Positions 1-7,272 of a stretch of 19,728 bases of DNA are shown here, in pieces. Every line of letters begins with the position of its first letter. The first letter of the stretch is position 1. The position numbers were made by a program, and so were the translations under genes. Source of the DNA: Hyphomicrobiaceae bacterium (GTDB taxonomy: Bacteria > Pseudomonadota > Alphaproteobacteria > Rhizobiales > Hyphomicrobiaceae); NCBI GenBank assembly GCA_013214245.1, contig JABSQE010000170.1, forward strand, positions 1 through 19,728, read 5' to 3'. The notes under the pieces are model-generated. The model was given only the letters and a program-made list of their open reading frames with translations, was not told the origin of the DNA and did no database searches.

Positions 1-467
1 AAGTAATGCTATTTATATGTTTATTCTTGGTATAAGAATATTAAACTTAAACTTAAACTTAAACTTAAACTTAAACTTAAACTTAAACTTAAACTTAAAC
101 TGATCTGACAGATATGTAAAGTGTGCTTGGTATGCTTTATTAACTTACTTGTTAGTGGGTTGTCTCCTGGAAAACCTTTTTAAAGCCTGAACTGGATATT
201 GTCCTGAATGGCGCTATACTGGGCTGTTGTAAATTATAAAAGACTCTATCTTTTCCTATCACATTAAGCCTTTTAGAATAAGCACAATCAATGAAGTCTA
301 CGAAAATTAAATGAATGCAACTGGATTTCAATTAACTAAGTTTGTTTGAGATAATAGATGACTATCTTTTTTAGATCTACAGGTATTCACTTGATCACTA
401 CGAATTATTAATCTAAATACTTTTTATGTCTTAAGTGTCCTAGAAAAAAACTTACTCTGTAACGGTG
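1..467. other. Non-coding stretch with hexamer repeat
   Basis: This stretch lies downstream of the minus-strand dehydrogenase and contains no convincing gene. Apart from the TTAAAC array at 41-100 I see only short open frames broken by stops in every frame. A minus-strand frame over roughly 110-250 reads in a coding-like way but carries stops and matches nothing I recognise, so it could be the decayed end of a gene lying to the left of the window. No tRNA-like T-loop or terminator with a clear U tract was found. Confidence 0.5.
41..100. repeat. Ten perfect tandem copies of TTAAAC
   Basis: The hexamer TTAAAC is repeated ten times without error across 60 bases (GTTTAA on the other strand). It is preceded by AAGAATA and ends at TGATCTG. 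The unit length is a multiple of three, so a change in copy number would not shift a frame, and no open reading frame of note crosses it. It looks like a slippage-prone microsatellite in non-coding DNA. The motif resembles a eukaryotic telomere repeat only superficially, because it has no G-rich strand. Confidence 0.95.
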
Positions 468-1208
468 TTAAGGTGGTATAATTGTACCATCCCAAGCATA
501 CAAAGAACCAGAGTCTTCTAGTTTGATGTGGTTTATAACATTGAGTAAATAGCGTGCTGCGGTTTCTGGTGAAAACAATTTATGATTAGGCGCCATGGAT
601 TTTTGGAAAGGTGATGATAACCAAGTATCGACAGTTCCAGGATGCAAGCCAACACATGCAGTTTGTGAGTGGGTACGCCGAGCTTCTATACTTAGGCATT
701 TAATTATTTGGTTAAGAGCAGACTTTCCAGCTCTGTAGCTATACCATCCTCCGATTCTATTGTCAGATATGCTTCCTATTCTAGCTGAAAGGGCGCAGAA
801 TATTGCGCGTTCTTTACCTGGTATTTTTACCATTACATGTTTTGCAATAATGGCTGGTAAAACTGTATTTACATATAAACTTTCCATCATGTCTACAGGA
901 CTTAGATGTTTGTATGATTTTTCTGGACTGAGACCTTTGCTATTGTGTAACATACCGATTGCTACAATAACCATTGTTAATCGGTTAATGTTAGCAAGAG
1001 CACTTTCAAGTTCAGATTCATTTCCGACATCTAGAACATAAGTTGTGAGCTTATCATGGTTCACAGTAGTAGCTTTACTTGATAGAGCGTGAACGTTTCG
1101 TACGTTAGTATCTTCTAGAAGAAGCTTTACAAGAGCTCGGCCAATGCCACCGTTTGCTCCGGCTACTAGCACGTCAATAGGGTTTTCAAAAGACTTTAGA
1201 TTGGTCAT
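468..1208 (-). CDS. Short-chain dehydrogenase/reductase, C-factor-like
   Basis: This 246-residue protein is an NAD(P)-dependent oxidoreductase of the classical SDR family, nearest in style to the C-factor (CsgA-like) group. What is visible: the Rossmann glycine motif GANGGIG at residues 17-23, an acidic residue in VLDV near 60, the NTVLPA helix-4 asparagine near 114, the catalytic serine in LSARIGS (141), and the YxxxK pair Tyr158 and Lys162 in YSYRAGK. The C-terminus ends in AWDGTIIPP, a form of the DG-x-x-I-P-W tail common in this group. Length and all catalytic residues are normal, so it should be an active enzyme; the substrate cannot be read from sequence. It starts 35 bases after the DUF3429 stop on the same strand and probably shares its transcript. 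No clear Shine-Dalgarno precedes the ATG. Confidence 0.85.
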   Translation of the reverse strand: MTNLKSFENPIDVLVAGANGGIGRALVKLLLEDTNVRNVHALSSKATTVNHDKLTTYVLDVGNESELESALANINRLTMVIVAIGMLHNSKGLSPEKSYKHLSPVDMMESLYVNTVLPAIIAKHVMVKIPGKERAIFCALSARIGSISDNRIGGWYSYRAGKSALNQIIKCLSIEARRTHSQTACVGLHPGTVDTWLSSPFQKSMAPNHKLFSPETAARYLLNVINHIKLEDSGSLYAWDGTIIPP

Positions 1209-1243
1209 GTATAGTGACTTTATTTAGCTTAGACAATTAAAAT

Positions 1244-1702
1244 TTAGAATCGGATACTGTCTAGATGAAAAAAAGCTGAGGTCAAACAAATTAGCACTGC
1301 TAAGGTAAGGTAAATGCGAAGGTTTCCATACCAACTCGGTAAAGCTTCAAAGCTTACTAAGTAGATGTCGGTTGCAAGTAATATTATAAAACCTGAAATT
1401 AATACTAGCACAGCATAATATGATGGAAGTAAGATCGATATTATTGCGAATATCGATGGTATAATCCCGGTAGAATAGAGCCATAAACTCGTGTGTATCT
1501 TTACCATTGCTATTCCCCAATGAACTCCACCCATAAAAGTCAGGATCACAGCGCTATACAGCGGCAGAACAAGTTCGATTTTAGGTTTCCATATCTCGTC
1601 TGCTAATACTAAAACGAAAGTCATTACGACAAATGGGATCACACCTGCCCAACCCCAAACTAAAGCAGCTAGTGGAGTACGCGTCTTTGAAAATGTTTGC
1701 AT
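1244..1702 (-). CDS. DUF3429 family integral membrane protein
   Basis: This 152-residue, strongly hydrophobic protein has about five predicted membrane segments (roughly 12-33, 44-65, 74-92, 95-112 and 127-145). The family is recognisable from YSAVILTFMGGVHWG near 49-63 and from the PSWYGNLRIYL segment near 122-132. DUF3429 proteins are common in alphaproteobacteria and their function is not established. The gene opens with ATG and lies 35 bases upstream of the dehydrogenase on the same strand, so the two probably form an operon. Length is typical of the family and there is no sign of decay. Confidence 0.82.
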   Translation of the reverse strand: MQTFSKTRTPLAALVWGWAGVIPFVVMTFVLVLADEIWKPKIELVLPLYSAVILTFMGGVHWGIAMVKIHTSLWLYSTGIIPSIFAIISILLPSYYAVLVLISGFIILLATDIYLVSFEALPSWYGNLRIYLTLAVLICLTSAFFHLDSIRF

Positions 1703-2306
1703 GTTTTTGTCATTAGTTCTGGATGTAATTTTTACTGTAGTCTAATTAGCAAATATGTGCGTGATGATCTCTGAATATTTCGTCAATTTTAGCACAATTC
1801 TTAAAAAGTTATACCACCGTGAAGTTTTTGCTGCATGTAATTTCACATGATCAATGTTTAAAAGTAAATGGGCACTAAACAAGAGTAAATTGAAATTGGA
1901 GGTAGGAGACGACTTAACAATGATTTACCTACTAATATATATTTTCATTTCTGATATCCAGGAACCTTTTCATATACAAGCGTACTAACAGTTAGCGTAA
2001 AAATACTTATTCACAGAAGTACGTATTGTAAGTGCTTATCATTCGGGTGCGAATGTGAATTTATGACTTAGAAAGTTAAATTTTTAATCACAGTTTGACT
2101 TCTGAGTAATGAGGTTAGATTACTTCTGTAGAGGCTTAAGATTGTGTTGTCATCACGATAATCTGTAGTTATGCATTTTAAAATACAGCTCTTTTGTTGC
2201 GAAGGTTAAGGTAAAAATGGTAGATTTATAATAAGAATTATATAACGAACTCATTGAAAAAAATAAACCAGTTACCGTTGCCTACTATAAACAAGAAAGA
2301 ATGTGT
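1703..2306. other. Gene-free stretch between divergent transcription units
   Basis: About 600 bases separate the DUF3429 gene (minus) from pyk (plus), so promoters for both should lie here. A TTGACT at 2095-2100 with TAGATT at 2116-2121 is spaced too tightly (15 bases) to call. In frame with pyk, codons from about 2239 read as a short open stretch (ELYNELIEKNKPVTVAYY) after a stop, without a start codon; this is too short to assign to any family. Nothing else is recognisable. Confidence 0.5.
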
Positions 2307-3719
2307 ATGAAGCGCGATCGTAAAGCTAAAATCGTTGCAACCTTGGGTCCAGCTAGCTCAACTGCGGAGAAGATTGAGGAGCTATTTCGCGCAGGCGTTG
2401 ATGTGTTTCGACTAAACTTTAGCCACGGTAATATGGATGACCATATAAAGCGGTATAAGATTATTCGCGAGATTGAGAGTAAAGTTAACCATCCGGTGAG
2501 TGTACTACAGGATCTACAAGGCCCAAAGATACGGATAGGCGTTCTTAAAACCGGCGAGATAGACTTGGTGGTTGGTGATACAGTACAATTCGTTCTTAAT
2601 GAAGAGGGCACTGATAAAGATTCTATACCACTACCGCACGAATCCATATTTGAAGGTATCGTTCCAGGTGATCGATTGTTTCTGGATGATGGTAGACGTC
2701 GCGTGGAAGTTATTCGTGTAGTAGCCGACATGATTGAGGCTCGCGTAGTTCATGGTGGTAAACTAACAGATCGTAAGGGCGTAAATTTGCCAGATACTTT
2801 TTTACCGCTGTCACCACTTACGAAGAAAGATCATGCCGATCTTGCACTCGGTTTGGAATTAGGCGTAGATTGGGTAGCTCTTTCGTTTATTCAAAAGCCA
2901 GCCGATCTTCTTGAAGCACGTGGAATTATAGGGGATCGTGCTGCCGTCCTAGCTAAAATTGAGAAACCAAAAGCACTCGAAAAGATCGATGGTATCATTG
3001 ACTTGTGCGATGCGATTATGATAGCTCGAGGAGATCTTGGTGTTGAGACACCCCCAGAAGAAGTTCCTGGCCGTCAAAAAGAGCTCATTCGGGCTTGCCG
3101 GATGGCTGGAAAACCAGTCATTGTCGCGACTCAAATGCTAGAATCAATGATGCATGCAGCAATGCCTACTCGTGCTGAAGCTTCAGACATTGCAACAGCT
3201 ATTTACGACGGAACTGATGCTGTGATGCTTTCTGGTGAGTCTGCAGCGGGAGACTTTCCGCTTGAATCAGTTTCTGTAATGAGTCGCGTAATTGAGAGAA
3301 CGGAAAGCCATAAGCACTATCGATCAATAATAAAAGCACTTGAACCAGTCGTGGAGCCAACAGTGCATCATACTGTTTCTGCCGCAGCAGCAGAGATTGC
3401 AGAAAAAACTAATGCGGCCGCGATTATTGCCTTCACATCATCGGGTGCAACTGCGTCACGTATCGCTCGCATGAGACCTGAGGTTCCTATCTTAGCATTA
3501 ACACCGAATAAAGATGCTGTACACCGTCTGGTTCTTACTTGGGGGGCATATGCTATACACACCACAGCGATTGAAAGTTATGGGGATATGGCAAAGCAAG
3601 CACGCCACTACGCAGTTACCCAAGGCTTCGCTCATAAAGGTGATCGCATTGTTGTTGTTGCTGGAGTTCCATTCGGTGTTGCTGGTTCGACTAATAACGT
3701 GCGCGTGTTAGATATTTAG
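2307..3719 (+). CDS. pyk: Pyruvate kinase
   Basis: Cytosolic glycolytic enzyme that transfers phosphate from phosphoenolpyruvate to ADP, giving pyruvate and ATP. The 470-residue protein has the standard length. It opens with RDRKAKIVATLGPAS, followed by FRLNFSHG (Arg35, Asn37 and Ser39 of the active site), LQDLQGPKIRIG, the B domain (about 80-165), the catalytic lysine in AKIEKP (217), metal ligands in RGDLGVE (241-247), and the signature MLESMMHAAMPTRAEASD through DGTDAVMLSGESAAG. The C-terminal domain is complete and ends VRVLDI. All key residues are intact. I chose the second ATG: an AAGAAAG at 2293-2299 sits seven bases before it but directly against the first ATG (2301), and homologues begin M-[RK]-R-x-R-x-AKIVATLGP. 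It stands alone here. Confidence 0.97.
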   Translation: MKRDRKAKIVATLGPASSTAEKIEELFRAGVDVFRLNFSHGNMDDHIKRYKIIREIESKVNHPVSVLQDLQGPKIRIGVLKTGEIDLVVGDTVQFVLNEEGTDKDSIPLPHESIFEGIVPGDRLFLDDGRRRVEVIRVVADMIEARVVHGGKLTDRKGVNLPDTFLPLSPLTKKDHADLALGLELGVDWVALSFIQKPADLLEARGIIGDRAAVLAKIEKPKALEKIDGIIDLCDAIMIARGDLGVETPPEEVPGRQKELIRACRMAGKPVIVATQMLESMMHAAMPTRAEASDIATAIYDGTDAVMLSGESAAGDFPLESVSVMSRVIERTESHKHYRSIIKALEPVVEPTVHHTVSAAAAEIAEKTNAAAIIAFTSSGATASRIARMRPEVPILALTPNKDAVHRLVLTWGAYAIHTTAIESYGDMAKQARHYAVTQGFAHKGDRIVVVAGVPFGVAGSTNNVRVLDI

Positions 3720-4369
3720 AAGTTACTTTTAATACTTGATAAGTTTAATATGTGTACTTTGAAAAAAATTCTATGGGACTAACAAGTGATTAAATCTTTT
3801 TATAATTAAAGAATGTTAACATACTTTGCTATGGCGAAAGTTTTAGTTAGTAATGTCTTTTATGCGTATATTTATTACTAATTATAATAGTATTTAGTAA
3901 TTTCCCTATCGTGCCAAGTCATGAAAATTGAAGACATTAAGCATTTTCTAAAACTTTTTCTCTTTCGCTTGTGCTCTAAGCTAACGTGGAATTTAAAAAA
4001 CTTAATAATCTCATTGTTGAATGAGAGTTTAAATTATTTTTTTATCGACTTCAAAGTCATTACGCGTAAACTTAGACACTTTTACCTTAGAGCCTTAAAG
4101 AAAATTTCCAAGGCCTCCATGCAAAGTTAATAACACTCGCATTAAAATTATTTTCAGCTATGTCACTAATATTAATGATCGAAAATCATTTCGATATAAA
4201 AAGCACCAGTAATTATTCTCTTACTATTATCGAGTATTTATACTCGGATTACATTTATAGGACGTCAAGCTCAGTAAATTAGAATTTACTTAAATAAGTA
4301 ATTTATCTATTTATTTCCTATCGATCAGATCAGTTAAAGATAGTTTGATCGATAGGACTTCTATCAAGC
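3720..4369. other. Gene-free stretch after pyk
   Basis: These 650 bases lie between the convergent ends of pyk and the unknown secreted gene. One plus-strand frame at 3921-4130 is open for 69 codons, but it has no ribosome binding site and its composition (rich in Leu, Phe, Lys and Ile) is what AT-rich random DNA gives. Two inverted repeats are present: a small one at 4178-4195 (ATCGAA and TTCGAT) and the 11-base perfect one described separately at 4317-4356. Confidence 0.5.
4317..4356 (-). terminator. Perfect 11-base inverted repeat after the minus-strand gene
   Basis: CCTATCGATCA (4317-4327) and TGATCGATAGG (4346-4356) are exact reverse complements separated by 18 bases. Counting on the minus strand, the hairpin begins 14 bases after the stop codon of the unknown secreted protein, where a terminator would be expected. 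The bases that follow on that strand are A-rich and not a T run, so it is not a textbook Rho-independent terminator. It could instead protect the mRNA 3' end or bind a protein. Confidence 0.4.
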
Positions 4370-4933
4370 TCACATTTTTGGCCAGAGTTCCGGTTGGCTC
4401 CAATTCAAGCCTTGGTAATCATTACGGTTAGTAGGACATCTGCTCACAGAATAGCCTTGTCTTCTAAAAGGTATTACAACAGCTCCTTTTAAGTATTCAC
4501 GCAAAACCGCAGCATTAGCATTATAACGATCATCGGCAGGTGTCTCAATCTGCACATTAGCTTTGCTCGTCAGAGGTAAGACTATGCTACCCAAAATTCG
4601 CTTGTTCCAACCTTTGTTCCTTTTTACACATAAAGCATAAACCGATACTGCTTGACCCAAGTCATTGCTTATTACTCTGTAAGTTATCTCAGAATTTTCA
4701 CTTGCACCCATCCCAACAGGGTATTTATTTGCGCATAAACAACCTACCGCTCGCTTACTTAAAAATTTTATAAGCCAGTAATTTGCTGGGGCTCTCTCAG
4801 GTGTAGGAATACCTTTAACTTCAATGTTTTGTATCTGTTTATTATCTTCAGATAATGGCTGATCAATGCTCAAAGCCGTGAATATAATTAGCGCAGAAGT
4901 CGAGATTATTGTATGTAATATGATATTTTTCAT
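4370..4933 (-). CDS. Secreted protein of unknown function, about 187 residues
   Basis: I do not recognise a family. From the chosen ATG the protein begins with a lysine and a hydrophobic run (MKNIILHTIISTSALIIFTALS), which reads as a Sec signal peptide, so it should be exported to the periplasm. The mature part is basic and has four cysteines, in GCLCANKYP, ALCVKR and SRCPT, compatible with disulfides. It ends in a tryptophan- and proline-rich tail, LNWSQPELWPKM. An upstream ATG at 4966 adds 11 residues in front of the signal peptide and is less likely; a GCAGAG lies about eight bases before the chosen start. An open frame of this length in DNA where stops are frequent is very probably real. 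It could be a lineage-specific gene or a diverged member of a periplasmic family. Confidence 0.6.
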   Translation of the reverse strand: MKNIILHTIISTSALIIFTALSIDQPLSEDNKQIQNIEVKGIPTPERAPANYWLIKFLSKRAVGCLCANKYPVGMGASENSEITYRVISNDLGQAVSVYALCVKRNKGWNKRILGSIVLPLTSKANVQIETPADDRYNANAAVLREYLKGAVVIPFRRQGYSVSRCPTNRNDYQGLNWSQPELWPKM

Positions 4934-5916
4934 GCTGAAGCTCTGCCAGTACAAATTAATTAACATTGGTTATCTGTTAGAGTTACATTATTAATAACAA
5001 CTTTAAGTGAAATGGTAAGCGTTCATAGCTTTTAAAGTTTTTACATTAGAGTTTAGTGGCGGTTATTGTGTTGTAGTGGTTTGTGAGTTTAATACTTGGT
5101 CGCGTCCGTAAGTAAGCTAATAATGAAATTCTAACTATATAGGAACTTCAGTAGACCACATATTGCATATGTCTGGAATAGCCCTTTTGTAGCGCTAGAT
5201 ACTTAGATTCTACATGTCAGTATGTTAATTAATAAATCATTACATGCAAACTTCAAGTATTTGCCATTCTTTTTTTAATCTGTAATAATTTTTATTTAAG
5301 AATAAAGTAATATTTCATGATATTTATGTGGCTTCACATAAAATAGAACGCATTACAAATATAAAAATGAAACAAAATAAAAACTCTAGGTGATTAGTTA
5401 ATAGATGCTCATATTTTTGCAATTGTTTTACTCTTCAAATCTCTTAGGCTACATTCATCTATTTAATAGTCAAAAAATGTTGAAAATTTAAGTAGCTTGA
5501 GTTTGCGTCCTTAAGGTTGGAAAGATTTGACATTTGAGTAGAAAAAAACTTTTCAGTACGGTGGTAGTCTTTAGTTGTTAACCAATCTTTCACCCGTATC
5601 CTTACGAATTTAGCCTCAAATTACTGATGTTGTTTTTATCTATACAGCTAGCAGTTAGATAGGTTTGGCAAAAAGTATAGGTTTTGTATAGTATTAAACA
5701 TACGTTTGTTGTAGTAATGTTAGTAGGTTTTGTCTAACGCAAAGCATGGAGTTTATTAGTTGCAATAAAGTATAGAAAAACCACACGGCTCATATTACAA
5801 ATTTACGCCACAAATTCGATTTTATACATACCTTCAGAAGAGCAAAACTGCGAGTTATCCCTTAAAAAAAATATATAAGTGAGCTATTACTTTATATTTA
5901 GGTTACTTTCAATAAG
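4934..5916. other. Long gene-free stretch before rsmH; mraZ expected but not seen
   Basis: Nearly 1 kb has no gene that I can support. In most alphaproteobacteria mraZ sits just before rsmH; I looked for its N-terminal VDKKGR-type signature and its DDLA and RLxLP motifs in the forward frames and found none. On the minus strand a frame of about 44 codons around 5500-5640 (reading FEAKFVRIRVKDWLTTKDY) is open without an ATG and matches nothing known to me; it may be a gene relic. The promoter of rsmH-ftsL-ftsI should lie in this stretch, but no clear -35/-10 pair stands out. Confidence 0.45.
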
Positions 5917-6933
5917 ATGCAAACCCAACTACGACATGAACCAGTTTTACTCCGTGAAGCTATGAAATGCTTAGCACCTAAACCAGGTGAAGTTTATATA
6001 GATGCTACATTCGGAGCTGGCGGTTACACACGTGAGATTTTAGAGGCCGTTAATTGTAGTGTTATTGCACTAGATCGTGATCCAACTGCTGTCTGCTATG
6101 GATACCCTTTGGCTGATAAGTTCGGAATACGATTAAAGTTACAACGATGCAGTTTTAGTAACATTGACAATCGTAATTTAGGACTTGAAAATTCTACCGT
6201 CGACGGTATTGTCTTTGATATAGGCGTATCGTCTATGCAACTTGATCAGCCAGAACGCGGTTTCTCTTTTTTGTATGATGGGCCGCTCGACATGCGCATG
6301 TTTCTTGACGTGGAAAAGCGTCCAAGTGCAGCTGATTTATTGAGAGATTTAAGTAAGACACAGATTGCAAAAGTTTTATACCATTATGGTGAAGAACGAA
6401 GATCAAAAGCAATTGCTGCAGCTATTACGCACGATCGCCAGAAGGCTCTTCTAACAAGAACAACTCAACTCGCCGACCTTTGTTCACGCATTTATGGTCG
6501 CTGTACTGCGCGCGGGCCACATCCAGCGACACGAACATTTCAGGCACTACGGATCGCTGTAAATAATGAACTTAGTGAGTTGTTTCGAGGTCTTTGCGCG
6601 GCTGAGCGCCTTCTCAAGCCTGGTGGACGTATAATCGTTGTCACTTTTCATTCACTTGAAGATCGCATAGTAAAACGTTTTTTCAATCAGCGATCGAGCT
6701 GCAACCAGGGTAGATCTCGATATCTGCCGGAATTAGAAGAACTTAAACAGCCTACTTTCCGAAACATTAATCGGCGCCCCATAATCCCTTCTAAACAAGA
6801 AGTCTCATGTAATCCAAGGGCTAGATCAGCCAAACTGAGAGCTGCGATACGAACAGATGCTCAGGATTGGGGAGATAAGCATACGATTGGAATGGCAACC
6901 GACTTGGGTGTTATTGATTTCGACATTGGCTGA
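5917..6933 (+). CDS. rsmH: 16S rRNA (cytosine(1402)-N(4))-methyltransferase RsmH
   Basis: RsmH (MraW) methylates N4 of C1402 in the 16S rRNA P-site decoding region, using S-adenosylmethionine. At 338 residues it is slightly longer than many homologues. Visible motifs: HEPVLL near the N-terminus, the SAM-binding loop DATFGAGGYTREIL (29-42), ALDRDPTA (51-58) with the ribose-binding aspartate, DIGVSSMQLDQPERGFSF (101-118), RTFQALRIAVNNEL, and the closing VVTFHSLEDRIVK motif. All are intact. It leads the rsmH-ftsL-ftsI set, with 21 bases to the first possible ftsL ATG. The ribosome binding site is weak: a TTAGG lies about 14 bases upstream. Confidence 0.97.
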   Translation: MQTQLRHEPVLLREAMKCLAPKPGEVYIDATFGAGGYTREILEAVNCSVIALDRDPTAVCYGYPLADKFGIRLKLQRCSFSNIDNRNLGLENSTVDGIVFDIGVSSMQLDQPERGFSFLYDGPLDMRMFLDVEKRPSAADLLRDLSKTQIAKVLYHYGEERRSKAIAAAITHDRQKALLTRTTQLADLCSRIYGRCTARGPHPATRTFQALRIAVNNELSELFRGLCAAERLLKPGGRIIVVTFHSLEDRIVKRFFNQRSSCNQGRSRYLPELEELKQPTFRNINRRPIIPSKQEVSCNPRARSAKLRAAIRTDAQDWGDKHTIGMATDLGVIDFDIG

Positions 6934-6966
6934 GCCTAAACCGAATTAAAATATATGGGAAACACT

Positions 6967-7269
6967 ATGCTGCATATTTTTACATTTGGAGCTGTTTTTA
7001 TAGCGATAGTAAGTGCCTTCATATTATACAATGTTAATCATCAAACACGAAGTTTCGCATCACAATTATCAAATAAGCAGAAAGTCAAGACTGAACTTAT
7101 ACGCCGGATAGCTTCATTGAAAGCTGAGCGTGCATTTTTATCCCGCGCCGAAAGAATAGCAGACGCTGCTGAAGCCTTAGGGATGCGGCCCATTTCTGGC
7201 GACCAGTTTGTTTCTATGAAATCAAGAACCACGGAGAAAGCTGCTAAAAAACATCACCACAAGAGGTAG
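6967..7269 (+). CDS. ftsL: Cell division protein FtsL
   Basis: Small bitopic membrane protein of the divisome that acts with FtsB and FtsQ to recruit and activate FtsW-FtsI. From this start it has 100 residues: a single N-terminal membrane segment (about 3-21, with the typical LYNV exit), a periplasmic coiled-coil stretch (about 30-65, rich in Lys, Glu and Leu, with the SLKAERAFLSRAERI register usual for alphaproteobacterial FtsL), and a basic, histidine-rich tail. I prefer this ATG to the one at 6955 because the GGGA at 6957-6960 would serve as its ribosome binding site, and because homologues start directly with the membrane segment. Its last codons contain the ftsI ribosome binding site, and ftsI starts three bases after its stop. 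Confidence 0.85.
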   Translation: MLHIFTFGAVFIAIVSAFILYNVNHQTRSFASQLSNKQKVKTELIRRIASLKAERAFLSRAERIADAAEALGMRPISGDQFVSMKSRTTEKAAKKHHHKR

Positions 7270-7272
7270 GCC

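Noticed and set aside
41..100. True telomere or CRISPR repeat
   Set aside because: The units are directly adjacent without spacers, which excludes CRISPR, and there is no G-rich strand or terminal structure to support a telomere.
2285..2731. 148-codon open frame antisense to pyk
   Set aside because: It mirrors the pyk reading frame, with a Ser/Arg/Thr/Ile-rich sequence expected of a shadow, and pyk is complete.
3921..4130. 69-codon plus-strand frame after pyk
   Set aside because: Composition is Leu/Phe/Lys/Ile-rich as in random AT-rich DNA, there is no ribosome binding site, and no family is recognisable.
5138..5149. TATAGGAACTTC, identical to part of a yeast FRT half-site
   Set aside because: A 12-base match without the second arm or the core spacer is chance; no recombinase gene is nearby.
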